A stretch of DNA of 64,000 nt from Pseudomonas nunensis (GCF_024296925.1 NZ_CP101125.1:2544501-2608500); one strand, 5' to 3'; counted from the first letter of the stretch, positions 8,652-17,195 are shown. The notes: generated from the sequence alone by a model not told the origin. Numbers and translations: made by a program.

Positions 8652-10123
8652 GCTCCAAAGTGACTATCAACCGTCTGGCCACCGGCGTGCCAGGCCTGGA
8701 CGAGGTGCTGGGCGGAGGTTTGCCGGAGTTTTCGTTCAACCTGATCGCCGGCCCTCCTGGCTGCGGCAAAACCACCCTGGCGCATCAGATGATGTTTGCC
8801 TTGGCAACGCCTGAACGCCCGGCGTTGTTCTTTACCGTACTCGGCGAGCCGCCGCTGAAGATGCTGCGTTATCAGCAGCAATTCGACTTTTTCGACAGCG
8901 AAGCGATCAATCAGTCGATCCGCTATGTAAACCTCGCCGACGACACCCTCGCCGGTGACCTGGACGAAGTGTTGCGACGCATCGTCAGCGAGGTGGAGGC
9001 TCACTCGCCGTCGCTGGTGTTTGTCGATTCGTTCCGCTCCGTGGTCCTGGCCAGCCAGACCCAGGACAACCCCAACAACAACCTGCCGCAGTTCGTCCAG
9101 CAGCTCGGCATGTTGATGACCACATGGCAGGCGACGACCTTCCTGATTGGCGAATACTTCACCGAAACCGACACCAACCCGATCTTCACCGTCGCCGATG
9201 GCCTGATCTGGCTGCGCCAGAGCGTTCAACGCAACTCGATGGTGCGCAAGATGGAAATCATGAAGATGCGCGGCCAGCCAACATTACCGGGGCTGCACAC
9301 CTTCCGCATCGCGACGTCGGGGATCAAGGTCTTTGCGCCAGCAACACTCAACCCGGTTGAAGCATCGCTGGCGTTCCCGATCAAACGCCTAAAAATGGGT
9401 GTGCCGCAGCTCGACGATATGCTCGGCGGCGGTTTACCCCAGGGTTATTCATTGCTGGTGGCCGGGCCGTCGGGCTCGGGCAAAAGCATCCTGGCCGCGA
9501 CCTTCCTCGCCGAAGGCGCACGCAACGGCGAAACCGGTGTGATCGCGGTGTTCGAACAACGGCCCAACCACTCGCAAAACGCTATGTTGGCCGGTTTGAT
9601 TCAGAACGGTCAGGTTGGCCTGGTGGACAGTCGCGCGCCGGACCTGTCCATCGATGAAATCGTCCAGTTGCTGCTCAGCGAAATCAGCCGCCTCAAAGCC
9701 ACCCGCCTGGTAATCGATTCGTTGTCAGGCTTCGAGTTGGCGCTGGCGCCGACCTTCCGCGAAGACTTCCGCGAGTCGCTGTCACGCATGGTCACCGCGC
9801 TGACCGGCGCCGGGGTCAGCGTCCTGATGACTTCGGAGTTGGAAGACCGCTACACCGACCTGCGTTTCAGCCCTCACGGCACGGCTTTTCTCACCGACGC
9901 GATCATCGTTCAGCGCTACATTGAAGTGCGGAGCCGCTTGTTACGGATTATGGCGGTAGTCAAGGTCCGCGCCAGCGACCATTCCGATGAATTGCGCCAG
10001 TACCACATTGACGATAACGGCTTGCAGATTGGCGAAATGCTGGCTGATCAGGAGGGGCTGCTCGGTGGTAGACCGACCAAACAGAGTTCAGGAGCGGAAC
10101 ACGCAGGGAATCAAAATGTTTGA
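8648..10123 (+). CDS. KaiC-like double-domain RecA-fold ATPase
   Basis: A 491-residue protein with two tandem KaiC/RadA-type ATPase domains. Walker A motifs are GPPGCGKTT (domain 1, about residue 37) and GPSGSGKSI (domain 2, about residue 275); Walker B-like strands are LVFVDSF and RLVIDSL. Both domains begin with the TGVPGLDEVLGGGLP-type entry. When the C-terminal domain is lined up with cyanobacterial KaiC through LTDAIIVQRYIEV, the KaiC autophosphorylation pair Ser431-Thr432 falls on Ala-Phe, so KaiC-type phosphorylation at that site is not expected. The paired catalytic glutamates are GE in domain 1 and EQ in domain 2. No kaiA or kaiB is nearby. The ATG at 8648 is used; it overlaps the previous stop, and a histidine kinase follows 9 nt after the stop. 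Confidence 0.9.
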   Translation: MSSKVTINRLATGVPGLDEVLGGGLPEFSFNLIAGPPGCGKTTLAHQMMFALATPERPALFFTVLGEPPLKMLRYQQQFDFFDSEAINQSIRYVNLADDTLAGDLDEVLRRIVSEVEAHSPSLVFVDSFRSVVLASQTQDNPNNNLPQFVQQLGMLMTTWQATTFLIGEYFTETDTNPIFTVADGLIWLRQSVQRNSMVRKMEIMKMRGQPTLPGLHTFRIATSGIKVFAPATLNPVEASLAFPIKRLKMGVPQLDDMLGGGLPQGYSLLVAGPSGSGKSILAATFLAEGARNGETGVIAVFEQRPNHSQNAMLAGLIQNGQVGLVDSRAPDLSIDEIVQLLLSEISRLKATRLVIDSLSGFELALAPTFREDFRESLSRMVTALTGAGVSVLMTSELEDRYTDLRFSPHGTAFLTDAIIVQRYIEVRSRLLRIMAVVKVRASDHSDELRQYHIDDNGLQIGEMLADQEGLLGGRPTKQSSGAEHAGNQNV

Positions 10124-10132
10124 GCCCAACTC

Positions 10133-11155
10133 ATGAGTAATGCCGGTAGCAAGAATGAGCGTGAGATGGCCAATACCGCTCACGAACTTTTTCTGCTCGG
10201 CCAAAAAACCGTCGAAGCACGCACCGTGTTAGCAGCACTGCAAAAACAGTTGAGCGACGCCAGCAACAGGCTGGTGGATACCCAGCAGGTCGAGCAATTG
10301 ATTGAAGCCAATCAGCAGTTGGTACTGGCGATACTTCTGGCGCAAACAGACGCCGTAACACCCCCTCGTTTGGAGGAGCAGCGTTTGTACCTTAAGCTGC
10401 GCGAGGCTAATACGAAGTTGGTTATAGCAGCGCTCAGCGCTCAAGACCTTCAGGCAACGGCTGAGCGCGCATTGAGCCAGCAAAAAAGCATCTTGGCGAC
10501 GGTGGCCCACGAGCTGCGAAGTCCATTAACCCCCATCAGTATGATTGCAGAGCGTATGGTTCGGCTACCTAGCGACCAACTACCGCGGATGCGTGAGTTG
10601 ATCGAGAGCCAAGTGCAGCATATTTCACAGCTGGTCGATGATCTGCTCGACGTATCTCGCGCCAGTACGGGTAAGTTGCGAATCGACCGCCGCGATATCG
10701 ATATGATGCCAATTCTGAGCGGCGCTATTGATGTGTGTGGCCCCGTGATGATCGCGCAAAATCAGCATTTCGATGTTCATCTTCCCGATGGCATCTTTAA
10801 GGTGAATGGCGACCCAGGACGCCTTGCCCAGATTCTCCATAATTTACTGGCCAATGCGGCCAAGTACACTCCGGTAGGCGGCAAAATCAAACTGTCTGTA
10901 ACGGTAGGGGCCGACGTTTTGAGAATAAGCATCTCCGACAATGGTATCGGTGTTTCGGCCGAAGCACTCCCGTTCATTTTTGACCCTTATGTTCAAGACA
11001 AGCACGCCATAGGTTTCAACGGTGCTGGCTTGGGCATTGGGTTGACCGTAGTTCGGGAGTTGGTCGAAGCACACGGCGGCGAGGTCATCGGCATGAGCGA
11101 GGGTAATGGAAAGGGGAGTGAGTTCGTGGTGACGTTACCGTTGGTGAACCCTTAA
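10133..11155 (+). CDS. Soluble sensor histidine kinase linked to KaiC-like ATPase
   Basis: A 340-residue histidine kinase with no membrane segment. The N-terminal 120 residues are helical, probably coiled coil, and lack a recognisable PAS or GAF domain. The phospho-acceptor block is ATVAHELRSPLTPI, followed by N-box NLLANAAKYTP, G1 DNGIGV and G2 GAGLGIGLTVV. There is no receiver domain and no response regulator gene beside it, so its target must lie elsewhere. The gene starts 9 nt after the KaiC-like stop and is the last of a three-gene set. A signal-input role for the ATPase, as SasA has with KaiC in cyanobacteria, is a tempting parallel but is inference. Confidence 0.9.
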   Translation: MSNAGSKNEREMANTAHELFLLGQKTVEARTVLAALQKQLSDASNRLVDTQQVEQLIEANQQLVLAILLAQTDAVTPPRLEEQRLYLKLREANTKLVIAALSAQDLQATAERALSQQKSILATVAHELRSPLTPISMIAERMVRLPSDQLPRMRELIESQVQHISQLVDDLLDVSRASTGKLRIDRRDIDMMPILSGAIDVCGPVMIAQNQHFDVHLPDGIFKVNGDPGRLAQILHNLLANAAKYTPVGGKIKLSVTVGADVLRISISDNGIGVSAEALPFIFDPYVQDKHAIGFNGAGLGIGLTVVRELVEAHGGEVIGMSEGNGKGSEFVVTLPLVNP

Positions 11156-11436
11156 CTTTTCAGAATCGCTAACTGGCTGGAAACCGAAAATTACAGCTCA
11201 GGCCTGGGAGGCTAACAGTCCATAAGAAGCATGTATCCCTTATTCCTTTAAGTGTTCCCGCTGTTGTGTGGTTTCGTCGCTATAGCTTTGTACGGTCTGT
11301 GCCTGATGTTTCCCCCAGGCCCGCCACGGGCACCCACGAACCGATCAAAGTCAGTGGTGCGTTTAATCTCAAACAGGCCTTGATCGTGACGCTGGTTATA
11401 ACCGGCCGCACCTAGCTGTTGTCGCTCGGGGATCTG

Positions 11437-11590
11437 TGATTTTGCAACTGAGCACCGGGCTGACGTGATGGTGAAGGGGACGGTGCAGCACAAGGGGTTG
11501 AACTAACTCCTGGGCACCACGGCGGACCAACTCTTGCATCTAGCTCCGTGCAGTGTGCTGGCGATCAAACCGGGCAGGGGGCTCCAATCC
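11437..11590 (+). pseudogene. UspA-family universal stress protein remnant (C-terminal part)
   Basis: The plus-strand frame beginning near 11441 reads ATEHRADVMVKGTVQHKGLN, then a TAA stop at 11507-11509, then LLGTTADQLLHLAPCSVLAIKPG. This is the typical C-terminal end of a UspA domain, with the nucleotide-binding G-x2-G-x9-G(S/T) region broken by the stop. The upstream part of the domain is not recognisable in any single frame. The gene is therefore decayed. The 300 nt before it (11156-11436) hold no other gene. Confidence 0.75.
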
Positions 11591-11646
11591 TGAATGCTGA
11601 ATTGCCCCGTGATGGACCGTTGTCTGGAATACCACAGGGCGATTTT

Positions 11647-12210
11647 TTACAGGTAAAGCCGGTGAATGACCTGGCGGGTGTCGTCAGGATCGCTGTGCGT
11701 TTCGAAACCCAGTGATTTCGCCAGATCGCGCATCGGAGTATTGCTGGAGGCGTCCACCGAATACATCTGGCGGAAACCATTCTTGCGAGCGGATTTGATC
11801 AAATGCTCCATCAACGCCGAGCCCAGGCCCAGGTGGTTCCATTCATCGGCGACCGTCACCGCGCATTCGCACTCACTTTCCCCGACGGCAGCGTAGCGAG
11901 CTACGCCGATCTCGATCAGTTGACCATTTTCATGGACTAGCGCGACGTAGGCCGTGCGTTGCTTGTTATCGGTGTCCATCAATTGGTTGAGCAGGGCGGC
12001 TCCCGGTTCGCTGATCTGCGCGAGAAAGCGCATGTGCCGGGACTCGGGAGACAGGCGCTTGATGAAAGCGTATTCGCGGTCGCGGTCTTGTTCCGCCAAG
12101 GGACGGATCAAAACGTGGCGGCCGTCCTTGAGCGCTTCGATCCAGTATTTACCGGTGACCGCGGCATAGGCTGCGACGGCTCGATCATTGTGCTCTTTAA
12201 CGGTGAGCAT
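11647..12210 (-). CDS. GNAT family N-acetyltransferase
   Basis: A 187-residue acetyltransferase with a full GNAT fold: an N-terminal strand-helix region (HVLIRPLAEQDRDREYAFI), the SPESRHMRF block, and the acetyl-CoA motif near NHLGLGSALMEHLI. The ATG at 12210 has GGAGG 7 nt upstream and is preferred over an in-frame ATG at 12234. It is a paralogue of the partial GNAT gene at the left edge. An FNR-box-like palindrome lies about 90 nt upstream. It is the only intact gene in a 2-kb decayed stretch between the KaiC-like operon and the Gabija genes. Substrate unknown. Confidence 0.88.
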   Translation of the reverse strand: MLTVKEHNDRAVAAYAAVTGKYWIEALKDGRHVLIRPLAEQDRDREYAFIKRLSPESRHMRFLAQISEPGAALLNQLMDTDNKQRTAYVALVHENGQLIEIGVARYAAVGESECECAVTVADEWNHLGLGSALMEHLIKSARKNGFRQMYSVDASSNTPMRDLAKSLGFETHSDPDDTRQVIHRLYL

Positions 12211-12299
12211 GGGGTGATCCTCCATTCGGTCCAAAAGGTTGGTGCGTGGTGATGAACCACACGGTTCATTCCTTTGTACTCCGCTGACGGCGTTTGAAT

Positions 12300-12313
12300 C
12301 TGATCTGGATCAG
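12300..12313. promoter_or_regulatory. FNR/Anr-box-like palindrome upstream of the GNAT gene
   Basis: CTGAT-CTGG-ATCAG matches the FNR/Anr consensus TTGAT-N4-ATCAA at 8 of 10 conserved positions with the right spacing, and is embedded in a longer perfect palindrome TCTGATC-TG-GATCAGA (12299-12314). It lies about 90 nt upstream of the GNAT start on the minus strand. An FNR-like regulator is encoded at 425..1183 in this window. Confidence 0.45.
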
Positions 12314-12361
12314 ACCCCCGTGACTTGGCTTGCTCATACTCCCTATCCAAAACATCAGTAG

Positions 12362-12472
12362 TGGGCATGCTCTTCGCTGCTGTCGGCGTGGATTATGGGG
12401 ATATTGGCACCTCTGTGGATCAATCTGATCACTGATGCGGCGCCTACCATCGCCATGGGTCTTGATCTGTAA
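12362..12472 (+). pseudogene. Cation-transporting P-type ATPase remnant
   Basis: The plus-strand frame ending in TAA at 12470-12472 reads MGILAPLWINLITDAAPTIA followed by MGLDL. This matches the conserved late membrane segment of P-type cation ATPases (commonly LLWINLVTDGLPALALG). Nothing else of the about 850-residue protein is present on either side, so this is a fragment left by deletion. Confidence 0.65.
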
Positions 12473-13382
12473 AGCACGGATGTCATCACACGCAGCCAAC
12501 CAAGCCGACGGATTGAAGCATCAATACACATATGTGGGTGACAGTACTCCCCAGGTGGGGCTGGTCATGGCGTTAGCAAGTTTATTGACGGAGGAGAGGA
12601 TTGATTGACTGCGACTCTGCCTTGGCTGAACTCAATTTCAGGGAGTTCCTTTCGAATTTTCAGCGCCTTAACTGATGTGGCTCGTTGTACGTCCAAGATG
12701 TTGTAGCAGGTGCTATACGTCGTGCCGAGGCTGTCATGACGTAAGTCCGCTTGGGAAGCTTTCATATCGCGAAGCGGCGCGTCTGATGCATGGCACGAAT
12801 GCTTTAAATTATTTGGGATAGAGGTGTGGCTACTTACAGAGAAAGCAGTTCGGCTAATGGTCACCTTTTCTGACCACCGAGCTCACTCCTCATCGCCTAG
12901 CCTGCTAAACCTTTTGGGTCTAGGTATAGGAGCGACTCCGCGCAACGCAGCTTTGACATATTCCGCAGCAAGTTCAAGGCTATCTTGATCTGCTGCGTAT
13001 ACCGCACTAATTAGCTTGTCCCTAAGTCGGCGCTTGATTGCCAATATCTCTTAAAAACTGTCTTTTTCTAAAGGTTTTTTGTTTGCAATCATATTGATAG
13101 CCCGCATATCAGTTGAAAAGTCACGACTGATAGTAAAGGAGAATACCTTAGGGATTATAGCGCGTGATGACCTAGACGACCGAGTCCAGCACTTTGGCAA
13201 AGAGATAAATTCAGCGGCTATGCAGCATCGAACAGCGTTGCGACCGCATCAGCGCGATATCAATGCAGCTTCATTCAGAAAGCCTACCTATATTTTGAGA
13301 CTATGCTGAGAAGCTACAGCGTGTGTTCACCAAACCTGCTTGTAGCTCTCTGATCACTCATCAAAACGTTCTGCCTCAAAGG
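12473..13382. other. Gene-poor stretch before gajA
   Basis: No well-supported long gene. A 99-codon minus-strand frame (12565-12864) has no family resemblance that I can name. A shorter minus-strand frame at 12883-13044 has protein-like composition and is listed separately. Base composition is lower in GC than the flanking core genes, consistent with acquired DNA. Confidence 0.4.
12883..13044 (-). CDS. Possible small protein (53 aa), charged and helical
   Basis: From a TTG at 13044 the minus strand reads a 53-residue frame with amphipathic character: the core DKLISAVYAADQDSLELAAE is followed by YVKAALRG and a basic-proline tail PIPRPKRF. A stop precedes the TTG closely, so it is either a short gene with a weak AAGAG ribosome site or the tail of a deleted gene. 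I do not recognise it. Listed because the composition is unlike random frames nearby. Confidence 0.3.
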   Translation of the reverse strand: MAIKRRLRDKLISAVYAADQDSLELAAEYVKAALRGVAPIPRPKRFSRLGDEE

Positions 13383-14994
13383 ATGACGGCATTGATCACC
13401 AAAATAAAGATCCATGGTTACCGAATTTACAAAGACTTTGTGTTGTTGCCAAACCCAAAGCTGAACTTGCTGGTAGGCGGAAATGAGGCGGGCAAGTCTT
13501 CCCTGATGGAGGCGGTAGCTTTGGCGCTAACGGGGCGTGTAGGAGGGCGAACTGCTACGGAAGAGCTCAATCCCTACTGGTTCAACACGTTATTGGTTGC
13601 CGATTTCCTCAAAGCGCATCGCGCAGGTGAACGGGTTGCATTGCCAGAGATTTCTATCGAGCTATTTTTTGATAACAGGGCTGATCTGCAATCTCTCTGT
13701 GGCGCTATCAATAGTGACGTCCCAACCAATGCGTGCCCAGGTGTTTCTCTCAAAGTCTTGCCAAACACCGAGTACGCTCCGGAATTGGAGGAGTGGCTAA
13801 AGTCTCCATCGTTATTGTTGCCCGTCGAGTACTACACCCTCGAATGGCGCTCCTTCGCAGACCAGCAACTTACGAAACGGCCAAGGCAGCTCGCTGTAGG
13901 CATAATCGACTCCAGGACTGTCAGATCATCAAGCGGCGTCGATTACCATCTTCGCCAGATTCTCAGTGATCACCTAGAGCCTGCCGAGAAGGCGTCAATC
14001 TCACTTGCCTATCGGGACGTCAAAGCTTCGATGTCCGATAACGCGCTAAAGGACGTCAACAAGCGTCTGGGTATCCTGGAGGCATCACTGCAGGAGCAGC
14101 CGATGTCTTTGGCGATGGATCAGAGCTCAAGGACGTCTTGGGAAGCCGCAGTGACGCCTCATGTTAACGACGTGCCTTTTTCAATGTCAGGGCAGGGTGA
14201 GCAGGCCTCCATAAAGATTTCGCTGGCAATGAGCCGCCATGCTGAGAAAGCGAATATCGTGATGATTGAGGAGCCGGAGAATCATCTGTCACATACCAGC
14301 TTGACCACGCTATTGGCTCGCATAGAGAAATTGGCAGGTGATCAACAACAATTGTTCATCACAACCCATAGCACATACGTATTAAACCGACTGGGTCTCG
14401 GCTCATTGATCTTGATTGGCCGAAGTACGGCGACAAAGATTACCGAGCTTGAGCCAACGACGGTGTCTTACTTCCAGCGGTTACCCGGATACGACACGCT
14501 GAGAATGGCGCTCGCGAAAAAAATTGTGCTCGTTGAAGGGCCATCCGATGAGATCATATTCGAACGAATCTTTCTTGACCGGTATGGCCTATATCCAATG
14601 GCATGCGGCATCAGACGTTCTGAGCATGCGCGGCCTCGCGCTTTCCCGCTGCCTGCAACTATGTGAAGCACTCGACAAGCCAGTGGCTGTCCTACGCGAC
14701 AATGATGGGTTGGATCCCGCGGAACTACGAGCACCAGTGGAGCATTTGCTGACCGCTGGCAGGCGAGAGCTGTTTATAGGGACGGTGGAGACAGGGAGAA
14801 CGCTGGAGCCACAACTGACCTCGCACAATGGCGAGAAAGCCATGCGTGAAATTCTTGGAATCACAGATTCGGCGGTCCTCGAGACCTGGATGCAAAGGGA
14901 GAAAACAGAGGGCGCCCTCCGGATCGCACAGTCCAAGCTGGCGCTAGTCCCGCCGGCTTACATGGTCGCCGCTGCCGAGTTTATCTATGGCTAA
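13383..14994 (+). pseudogene. gajA: GajA-like OLD-family ATPase/TOPRIM nuclease of a Gabija system, frameshifted
   Basis: An SMC-like ATPase plus TOPRIM nuclease, the GajA architecture. Walker A is GGNEAGKS (about residues 32-39), the signature region is SGQGEQASIKIS, Walker B is IVMIEEPENHLSH (about 292) and the switch histidine is in ITTHST. The TOPRIM begins KKIVLVEGPSDE (about 382) and should continue GIDVLSMRGLALSR to RDNDG (about 438). The frame breaks at about 14611-14615: the first frame runs on to a stop at 14666, while the rest of the TOPRIM is in the next frame to 14994. One extra base in GGCATCAGACGTT explains it exactly. Repaired length would be about 536 residues, near the usual size. 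The 3' end overlaps gajB by 8 nt. Start at ATG 13383 is likely but its ribosome site is poor. Confidence 0.85.
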
Positions 14995-16063
14995 CTATCT
15001 GACATTAGCAGTGGCGGGATCCCGTAAGACCCAAGGAGTTGTCGATCATTGCGCAGCGCTCCCTCTGGCTCGTCGTGCGCTGGTCGTGACGTTTACCCAG
15101 ACTAACCAAGAGGAACTTCGACACCGAATTGAGATGTACGCAGGAGACCATCAGGGTATTGAAGTGATGGGTTGGTACACCTTCCTTCTCCGTCATTTCG
15201 CTAAGCCTTTCTTACCTTTTAAGCATCCTGGCAAACGTGTTCTTGGATTTGATTTCGAGGGTCGTCCGCCCATGATGGTAAAGGGGCTCAAGCGATTTTT
15301 AAATTCCAACGGTGCGGCATATGCTTGTGAGCTCGGACGCCTAGCTTTCGAATTAATAGAAGAGAGTAGGGGAGCGCTGCTTCACCGGCTGGAATGCCTC
15401 TATGATGAGATCCTAGTGGATGAGGTGCAAGACCTTAGCAGTTACGACTGGGAAATTCTCGACGTTCTGCTTCATTCGTCGATCGACATCCGAATGGTCG
15501 GTGATATTCGCCAATCTGTATTGGCCACTAATCCACGTGGTTCGAAGAACCGAAAGTACGCATATACCGATGCAATTCATTGGTTCAGGGCGCGTGAGAA
15601 AAAAGGCATATTGGAAATTAGTGAGAGGGTTCTCACGTGGCGCTGTCACCCAAGCGTCGCCGCATTCTCCGACACCATTTTTGACGCTAGCTGGTTGTTC
15701 CCTGCGACCGAGTCACTGAATGAAACAAGGACTGAACACGACGGGGTGTTTCTCTTACAGAAAAAGCACGTAGGTAGTTACGCCGCCCAATTTCGCCCGC
15801 AATGCCTGCGTAATGCGGCGAGCTCTGGCAAGGATTACGACTTGGATTTTCTGAATTTCAAGGTCTCGAAAGGCGCTACCTATGAGCGGGTTCTGATCGT
15901 TCCTACCGCTCCGATACTCAATTTCCTCCAGAAAGGAGTTTCGCTGGAACCAGGGCCAGCATCGGCTTTTTACGTTGCTGTCACTCGTGCGCAGCAGAGC
16001 GTAGCGATCGTGGCAGAGAAGGCGGGGATTTCGGGATTGCCATATTGGTGCCCCGTTGAATAG
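14987..16063 (+). CDS. gajB: GajB-like UvrD/Rep-family helicase of a Gabija system
   Basis: A 358-residue superfamily 1A helicase-like protein. Visible motifs: Walker A position AVAGSRKTQG, Walker B EILVDEVQDL, motif III RMVGDIRQS, motif V NFKVSKGATYERVLI and motif VI FYVAVTRAQQSV. The P-loop glycine before KT is arginine here (SRKT rather than SGKT), which may weaken or change ATP binding. It is shorter than the roughly 500-residue type GajB that I recall. It overlaps gajA by 8 nt, the standard gene order for Gabija, in which GajA and GajB form a complex that protects against phage. Confidence 0.87.
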   Translation: MANYLTLAVAGSRKTQGVVDHCAALPLARRALVVTFTQTNQEELRHRIEMYAGDHQGIEVMGWYTFLLRHFAKPFLPFKHPGKRVLGFDFEGRPPMMVKGLKRFLNSNGAAYACELGRLAFELIEESRGALLHRLECLYDEILVDEVQDLSSYDWEILDVLLHSSIDIRMVGDIRQSVLATNPRGSKNRKYAYTDAIHWFRAREKKGILEISERVLTWRCHPSVAAFSDTIFDASWLFPATESLNETRTEHDGVFLLQKKHVGSYAAQFRPQCLRNAASSGKDYDLDFLNFKVSKGATYERVLIVPTAPILNFLQKGVSLEPGPASAFYVAVTRAQQSVAIVAEKAGISGLPYWCPVE

Positions 16064-16089
16064 CTCAACTAAACATCCATTTAGTTGAG
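16064..16089. terminator. Perfect 10-bp hairpin just after gajB
   Basis: CTCAACTAAA-CATCCA-TTTAGTTGAG forms a perfect 10-bp stem with a 6-nt loop, starting at the base after the gajB stop codon. No T tract follows on the plus strand, so it may act as an RNA-stabilising end or a factor-assisted terminator. Confidence 0.5.
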
Positions 16090-16481
16090 TTGGCTGATGC
16101 TCTCCATATATAGCCTGTTAAGGCGCCTCTGGCGGTTGGTGCTGCATAGACTATCCCCAATAGCACAAATCACTCGTCAGACATGATATTTCCTCACGCC
16201 CTGATGAGCTCAAACCTAATCTAGCAGCATGCCAAATGGTGATGTCTGTTGAAATTTTCAGGTTTGAACTTGACGTTGTATTGGTAGATAAGGAGAGACA
16301 ACCCCCACCAAATCCGATGATTGCGGTCGCTGTTGACAGTGAAGCACAAGTGATAATAAGGCTATACATTTCGCCTGGCAAACCCCAGAGTTCGAACAGA
16401 ATTACGGAGCTTTGAAATCCTAGGCGCGCCAAGTGAATCAAGGGCTAACACGCAGATTCAGCATTACTCTGTAAACTTGTT

Positions 16482-16518
16482 TTTTGACTTGTTAACCACC
16501 GCAGTTAACAAGTCAAAA
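16482..16518. repeat. Perfect 15-bp inverted repeat
   Basis: TTTTGACTTGTTAAC at 16482-16496 is followed after a 7-nt loop (CACCGCA) by its exact reverse complement at 16504-16518. A further GTTAAC lies at about 16523. It has no T tract. Confidence 0.8.
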
Positions 16519-16682
16519 TTGTAGTTAACAACGGTACCAGACTAGCGTTTTACTGAGCTTTTCATCTAGCCAGGTTGTGGTGAGCGTCCAGGGTATTTGG
16601 TGGGAGGAAAGCTCCACAGCCTTCAAGTGTAAGGTGTGCACCGCTAAAACGTCAGCATCTCCATGTATGTAAACGGCGAAAC

Positions 16683-16719
16683 CTAGTGATGTCTAGTAAA
16701 ATTTGGTAGACATCACTAG
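16683..16719. repeat. Perfect 13-bp inverted repeat
   Basis: CTAGTGATGTCTA at 16683-16695, an 11-nt loop, then TAGACATCACTAG at 16707-16719. Loop is AT-rich. No flanking gene explains it. Confidence 0.8.
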
Positions 16720-16755
16720 ATTTCGCTAGAACTTCCTATATTTGGTTAACCAGCT

Positions 16756-17195
16756 ATTTCACGCGATTTTTTCCGAGAACTACCGCGCCGATTACTTCAT
16801 ATGCCTAAATCACTAAGCATGTCTTTTCACGTGCGGCAGTCCTTGAAATTTGCGCGCCAACTCCACGCCGAACGCTGCAGATTTCACACAGCGACGTGCT
16901 TGTAGATGGACCTGTGCCATAAGCAATGCCTTAAACGAACAAACTGTAACCAAAAGACCCCTTATATCAAACGAACAGATGAACTCGCATACAGAGCACG
17001 GATACGCGAATCTAGGACAATTTCACGCGATTTCTTCCGGAACTGCGGGCTCCGACGACAGGCATGCTTCCATATGGCTGCGAAGAGCTAAAATGTCGTA
17101 TGAGGCCGATGATGATCGTGGAATCTATTTTGTACTGCGTGGGACAGCGCCGATTACTTTATATGCCTGAACCACGAAGAATCATTTTCGTGATT
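16756..17195. repeat. Imperfect direct duplication in the non-coding region
   Basis: The segment 16756-16831 has two blocks that recur: ATTTCACGCGATTT-y-TTCCG (again at 17020) and GCGCCGATTACTT-y-ATATGC (again at 17148). In the second copy the two blocks are separated by about 100 extra bases, so the first copy looks like a deletion form of the second. Confidence 0.65.

Noticed and set aside
8648..10123. A true circadian kaiABC locus
   Set aside because: kaiA and kaiB are absent and the KaiC phosphorylation pair is not conserved.
12565..12864. A 99-codon minus-strand frame considered as an integrase fragment
   Set aside because: No tyrosine-recombinase R-H-R-Y pattern is present and no other domain was seen.
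14600..14625. Programmed frameshift in gajA
   Set aside because: The shift region GGCATCAGACG has no slippery heptamer and no obvious stimulatory element; a plain insertion explains the data better.
16151..16441. A 96-codon minus-strand frame in the gene-free region after gajB
   Set aside because: No ribosome site, serine/leucine-rich random-looking composition and no family match.
16850..17170. Overlapping plus-strand frames of 61-106 codons
   Set aside because: They cross a repeat region, have no ribosome sites and no recognisable domain.
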